A stretch of 25,971 nt of DNA from a virus. Within the stretch, counting starts at the first letter, position 1, and each line of letters begins with the position of its first letter. Of the stretch, positions 23,739 to 25,971 are shown one piece after another. The position numbers and the translations under genes are program-made. The stretch spans positions 1 through 25,971 of IMG/VR virus record IMGVR_UViG_3300022833_000044; one strand, 5' to 3'. The notes under the pieces were generated by a model, which had not been told where the DNA came from, did not search any database, and was given only the letters and a program-made list of their open reading frames with translations.

Positions 23739-24025
23739 AGAGCCCGCACTCCTCTCTTGAGATTGTCTGCTGCGTGCTTGCCCCGGCGGTGCTCAACGCC
23801 CATGATGTAGTCGCGCCTGGAAATCTGAGGCGTGCTCTTGCGTCGTCGGTTGACCACCAGAGGCAGCTTCTCCAGCACCCACTTCGCTTCGGTGTGTGCG
23901 CGCCAGGCCTCGCTGTAGTTGCTGACCTGAGAGCCGTCTGGCAACGTGACCAGCTTGGCTCCCTTGTGAACCTGGCCGCAGGCTGCACACGCGAGATCAC
24001 TTGTTCCAGTTGCCGATGTGCTCAT
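23720..24025 (-). CDS. CxxC-containing phage protein, DUF7696-like
   Basis: 101 aa from the ATG at 24025, which has GGGAG seven bases upstream; an ATG 18 bases earlier lacks such a site. Near the N-terminus CAACGQ (about 13-18) is a lone CxxC pair. The rest has YSEAWRAHTEAKWVLEKLPL and RRDYIMGVEHRRGKHAADNL. The pattern of a helical 'EA.WVL..P....R..Y...V..RRG' block recalls the DUF7696 type, often next to replication genes in phages; this is from memory. The start overlaps the preceding 46-aa gene by 29 bases and its stop overlaps the winged-helix gene. Confidence 0.7.
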   Translation of the reverse strand: MSTSATGTSDLACAACGQVHKGAKLVTLPDGSQVSNYSEAWRAHTEAKWVLEKLPLVVNRRRKSTPQISRRDYIMGVEHRRGKHAADNLKRGVRALWLVSK

Positions 24026-24137
24026 CTGCCTTCTCCCATCCAAGCATCAACGCGGCCACAACAAAGTAGGCGACCATGCCCAGCCCCACAATTGGGAGCA
24101 TTGAGTAGTACAGGGCTTTACCCACCGCGCGCTTCAC
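23997..24137 (-). CDS. 46-aa single-span membrane protein, GTG start
   Basis: Starts at GTG, overlapping the upstream stop as GTGA. N-terminus basic (VKRAVGKALYY), then a hydrophobic span of about 21 residues (SMLPIVGLGMVAYFVVAALML), then a polar tail (GWEKADEHIGNWNK). Positive-inside reasoning puts the N-terminus in the cytoplasm. Small spans of this kind occur among pinholin or lysis accessory proteins; the SleB-like lysis gene lies in the same operon. The frame lies between two accepted genes and fills an otherwise empty 109-base stretch. Confidence 0.65.
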   Translation of the reverse strand: MKRAVGKALYYSMLPIVGLGMVAYFVVAALMLGWEKADEHIGNWNK

Positions 24138-24427
24138 AGCGCGGCCTGCTTGTTGTCAACCAGGACAATCTCTAGATTGCCTCTTGCAATGTCGAGGCCA
24201 AGAATGGCCCCCGAGTACGCCATGCCCGCGACAAAGCTGCACAGCAGTACCGCGCCAAAAAACTTACCCCATTCGTAAGCGCTGAGGTCAAACAGTGCCG
24301 CCATGTCTAAGTGTTTCGAAAATGGGTCTGGCATAGATGGGATTTCAATGTGTATTGGTGCCGCGCTGGCATCCATTACTCTGCGCACCGTCTTGTCGGT
24401 GCCAGCTAGTTGGGCTTCTAATGTCAT
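24134..24427 (-). CDS. Small membrane protein, possible holin-like
   Basis: 97 aa; the ATG overlaps the preceding stop (ATGA) with AGGAG just upstream. Residues 1-50 are polar (with PIHIEIPSMPDPFSKHLDM). About 51-80 is hydrophobic (WGKFFGAVLLCSFVAGMAYSG, AILGLDIA), one long or two short spans. The C-terminus is polar. No family recognised. Being in the operon of the SleB-like hydrolase makes it, with the next 46-aa gene, the best holin or antiholin candidate in the window; this is inference. Confidence 0.7.
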   Translation of the reverse strand: MTLEAQLAGTDKTVRRVMDASAAPIHIEIPSMPDPFSKHLDMAALFDLSAYEWGKFFGAVLLCSFVAGMAYSGAILGLDIARGNLEIVLVDNKQAAL

Positions 24428-24612
24428 GTGGTTTTCTCCTGCTTAAAAAGCGGTGCCCACTTAGTCCTGGGTTCAGCCGCGTGCTGCACATAGAAATGGA
24501 TCAAGTGATCAAACAACTGCACGTATGTCATACGCACTCCCGTTCTCTGTTGAATAAAGTCTCGGATTTTGTCAATGTCCTGGTTGACCTCAATTGTTAT
24601 TCTTTTTGCCAC
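24424..24612 (-). CDS. Small protein with ribbon-helix-helix pattern, GTG start
   Basis: 62 aa. The start is GTG with GGAG seven bases upstream, 23 bases inside the preceding gene. The sequence begins with a beta-strand pattern (AKRITIEVNQ), a helix (DIDKIRDFIQQRTG) and a second helix (TYVQLFDHLIHFYVQ), the order of Arc/MetJ-type DNA-binding dimers. The C-terminal tail is basic/polar. Likely a small regulator; no operator is identified. Could also be a non-DNA-binding small protein. Confidence 0.65.
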   Translation of the reverse strand: MAKRITIEVNQDIDKIRDFIQQRTGVRMTYVQLFDHLIHFYVQHAAEPRTKWAPLFKQEKTT

Positions 24613-24781
24613 TTAGTTTCTCCATTTTGAATCTAGCCCCGCCGTGCTCGGCAGCCTCAACCCTCTCTACAGTTGTGAACTTGTGCAGGTTCCCACACTC
24701 CAGTGTTCTGCGCCTGGTGTTGTCTTGCCGGGTGCGAGTCTCTAAGACAGTTGACCAGGCTTTGCATAAAGGGCAATTCAT
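24590..24781 (-). CDS. NrdR-like zinc ribbon without ATP-cone
   Basis: 63 aa; start overlaps the SleB stop (ATGA), with AGGAG seven to eight bases upstream. MNCPLCKAWSTVLETRTRQD, then RRRTLECGNLHKFTTVERV, closely parallels the N-terminal zinc ribbon of NrdR (CPxC...VxxSR...RRRxC..C..RFTTxE). The metal ligands are Cys3, Cys6, Cys29 and probably His33 in place of the fourth Cys. NrdR continues into an ATP-cone, absent here. Such lone ribbons are common in phages. It may bind DNA, perhaps to affect host nucleotide-reductase control; unproven. Confidence 0.75.
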   Translation of the reverse strand: MNCPLCKAWSTVLETRTRQDNTRRRTLECGNLHKFTTVERVEAAEHGGARFKMEKLSGKKNNN

Positions 24782-25221
24782 TTCTTTCTCCTCGGATATT
24801 TATAAAAAACATGAAAACCAATGACCTCTGTCATCTCAAGTCTGCCCGCCCACCTGGGGTAAACGGCCAGGGTATGGTAGTGCGTTGACTTTCGTGTGTT
24901 GTCCTTCAACCTACCTGCGATTGCCCTGGCCACAACCCGCTGCACCTTCTGTGTGTATGCCAACAGCATTGGATTTCGCGCCCTGTAATCGTTGGCCCAA
25001 CTGAACTGCTTGCTTTGATACACAACTTTGCAGATTGAATCTGGCCAGCGCTTGCTAGCGACCCTGTTTAAGACCACTGATGCTACTGCTCTGATGCCAG
25101 CCAGACTTTCGCCACGTGCCTCGTAATGCAGATTATCAGCCAGACATTTAGCTTGTTTAGAGTACGGCACAGCCGATGCCGCTGCAGGCAACATCAGCAA
25201 AGCCAGTAGTAGCTTAAGCAC
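24778..25221 (-). CDS. SleB-family cell-wall hydrolase, probable endolysin
   Basis: 147 aa if read from the GTG at 25221, eight bases inside the upstream gene. The frame stays open further upstream, to 25353, but that would bury 140 bases of the 78-aa gene, so the GTG is preferred; another GTG at 25233 is possible. Signal peptide LKLLLALLMLPAAASA ends near residue 17. The domain begins AKCLADNLHYEARGE (catalytic Glu at about residue 34), then GIRAVASVVLNRV, WPDSICKVVYQ, QFSWAND and HYHT, all typical of the SleB hydrolase domain (peptidoglycan hydrolase). A signal peptide means Sec export, so a classical large-hole holin may not be needed. Confidence 0.88.
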   Translation of the reverse strand: MLKLLLALLMLPAAASAVPYSKQAKCLADNLHYEARGESLAGIRAVASVVLNRVASKRWPDSICKVVYQSKQFSWANDYRARNPMLLAYTQKVQRVVARAIAGRLKDNTRKSTHYHTLAVYPRWAGRLEMTEVIGFHVFYKYPRRKK

Positions 25222-25450
25222 TGCCTCTTGCACGGATGGCTTTGGCACACCAAGTCGCCAGCACATCCTCGCCATCGTATTCGGTGTCAAGGTCATCACA
25301 CACCTTTGCACACGCCTCTCGTTCTGCCTCAATCTCTCTCTGCATATACTCAACCGTCACCGTGCCAAACTGGCTCGGCTGGTTCTCGGGGTCGGTGAAC
25401 AGTTGCATCATTGCCTCACGTGCCTTTTTGATAATGTCTTCTGTGGTCAT
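25214..25450 (-). CDS. Small charged phage protein
   Basis: 78 aa; the ATG overlaps the preceding stop (ATGA) with AAGGAG eight bases upstream. Helical with many acidic and basic residues (EYMQREIEAEREACAKVCDD), two Cys in ACAKVCDD and an end AKAIRARGSA. The pattern 'AEREACAKVCDDL ... WCAKAIRARG' is common in short phage ORFs of unknown function. It codes up to the GTG start of the hydrolase. Confidence 0.75.
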   Translation of the reverse strand: MTTEDIIKKAREAMMQLFTDPENQPSQFGTVTVEYMQREIEAEREACAKVCDDLDTEYDGEDVLATWCAKAIRARGSA

Positions 25451-25764
25451 GTGTTCTTCTCCTTGATTTTGGTTTCAATAAACTGTGCAAACTCAAAAAC
25501 AGTTGGGCGGTCTGGTAAATCCCAAGAATCAACATCTATTTGCGTTAGCCCAACCCATTTAGACCGTTTAAAAGCATCCTCTGCTCTTTTAATTAACTCT
25601 ACTTGATCAATATTCCCATCATCCTGAAACTCATCTTGCTCATCTTTATCCATCTGCGCAAAAGTCTCAAAATGCGCCTCGCCACAGCATTGAAACCGTA
25701 CCTTCTCGTCCCCGCAGTAGCAACAGTACTGCGTACCGTCTGTCATTAGTTCTTCTCGTGTCAT
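25447..25764 (-). CDS. Cys-rich acidic phage protein
   Basis: 105 aa; ATG overlaps the upstream stop (ATGA) and AAGGAG is eight bases before it. N-terminal metal-binding-like cluster YCCYCGDEKVRFQCCGEAHF (five Cys and a His between residues 13 and 32), then an acidic run (DKDEQDEFQDDGN) and a C-terminal block (RSKWVGLTQIDVDSWDLPDR). The Cys cluster looks like a small zinc ribbon. No function can be assigned. Confidence 0.75.
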   Translation of the reverse strand: MTREELMTDGTQYCCYCGDEKVRFQCCGEAHFETFAQMDKDEQDEFQDDGNIDQVELIKRAEDAFKRSKWVGLTQIDVDSWDLPDRPTVFEFAQFIETKIKEKNT

Positions 25765-25913
25765 GTGTTCTTCTCCTTTTGCTGCGCTATGGCAGCGTCA
25801 ATCTCCTTACAAACTTCAGCAGGTGTTTTTCTTGTGCAGCCCTCGCATCACTCGCAGCAGCACTCACGCATCACACTGCCTTTAAGCGCCGGGCTGGCCT
25901 CATCGGCCCTCAC
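25761..25913 (-). pseudogene. Small Cys-rich gene split by an in-frame TGA
   Basis: From a GTG overlapping the upstream stop (GTGA at 25910-25913), the frame reads 21 residues ending SVMRECCCE, meets TGA at 25848-25850, and continues in the same frame as CEGCTRKTPAEVCKEIDAAI to a TGA that makes the ATGA overlap with the next gene. Both ends of the frame are thus anchored by coupling, and the interrupted motif CCCE-x-CEGC looks like a zinc-binding cluster. A TGG or CGA to TGA change would explain it. Possibilities: nonsense mutation, read-through, or base-call error. Confidence 0.6.
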
Positions 25914-25971
25914 TTCAGCTTCTCAAAAAGATAGACCTCGACTCGCGGGTCTGTTGCGTAACGTTTGGTGG
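25910..25971 (-). CDS. C-terminal end of an upstream gene
   Basis: The last 19 full codons of a frame entering from the right edge, ending RVEVYLFEKLK. Its stop overlaps the next GTG as GTGA. Too short to identify. Confidence 0.5.
   Translation of the reverse strand, partial: TKRYATDPRVEVYLFEKLK

Noticed and set aside
23728-24000. Second minus-strand frame within the CxxC protein gene
   Set aside because: Arg/Ser/Thr/Trp-rich composition of a frame shadow and no ribosome site; the 101-aa frame has CxxC and proper coupling.

Overview
The window is a 26-kb block of a tailed double-stranded DNA phage with a short tail (podovirus plan). Every gene I can support is on the minus strand, so transcription runs from high to low coordinates. 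The virion genes follow T7 order from the portal onwards: portal, scaffold, capsid, gp11-like, gp12-like, gp14-like, large internal proteins, fibre. Both terminase genes, however, lie upstream of the portal, and a small Bbp19-like protein sits between portal and scaffold, as in BPP-1-like head modules. I see no phage RNA polymerase, integrase, repressor or tRNA here. The SleB-type lysis enzyme with a signal peptide, the strong Shine-Dalgarno sites and an Escherichia-type DnaA box suggest a Gram-negative, probably aquatic host. That host call is an inference from the style of the proteins, not from a database match.

Layout in transcription order. 25971-22800 is a dense early or middle segment of small coupled genes: a gene tail, a Cys-rich gene interrupted by an in-frame TGA, two small proteins, a SleB-like hydrolase, an NrdR-like zinc ribbon, a possible ribbon-helix-helix protein, two small single-span membrane proteins (one with a GTG start, 46 aa), a CxxC protein, and a winged-helix protein. 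That last gene carries a candidate replication origin inside its own coding sequence: two 16-bp palindromes, a perfect DnaA box and an AT-rich tract. 22800-19986 holds a doubtful 96-aa protein over a G-rich tract, a DUF736/SSB-tail-like protein, a previously hidden 49-aa secreted six-cysteine peptide coupled to the small terminase, and both terminase subunits.

19970-14029 is the head module: a GNAT-type protein, two Ala/Gln-rich coiled-coil proteins, portal, Bbp19-like protein, scaffold, a 20-aa very basic peptide, then a terminator, a sigma70-like promoter and a hairpin-rich leader in front of the major capsid gene, followed by a small possible decoration protein and a second terminator-like hairpin. 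13960-3966 holds the tail tube/nozzle proteins and four proteins that probably form the ejected core; a 61-aa frame-shifted ORF lies over the 3' end of one of them. 3927-1 holds a 993-aa tail fibre with about 25 ten-residue repeats and a Gly-rich tip, a fibre-associated protein, and a cupin protein that runs off the window.

Almost all junctions are ATGA, GTGA, TGATG or TAATG overlaps, so most of the segment looks translationally coupled. The most novel points are the secreted six-Cys peptide, the origin inside the winged-helix gene, the TGA-split Cys-rich gene, the overlapping 61-aa ORF and the G-rich tract upstream of the packaging genes.
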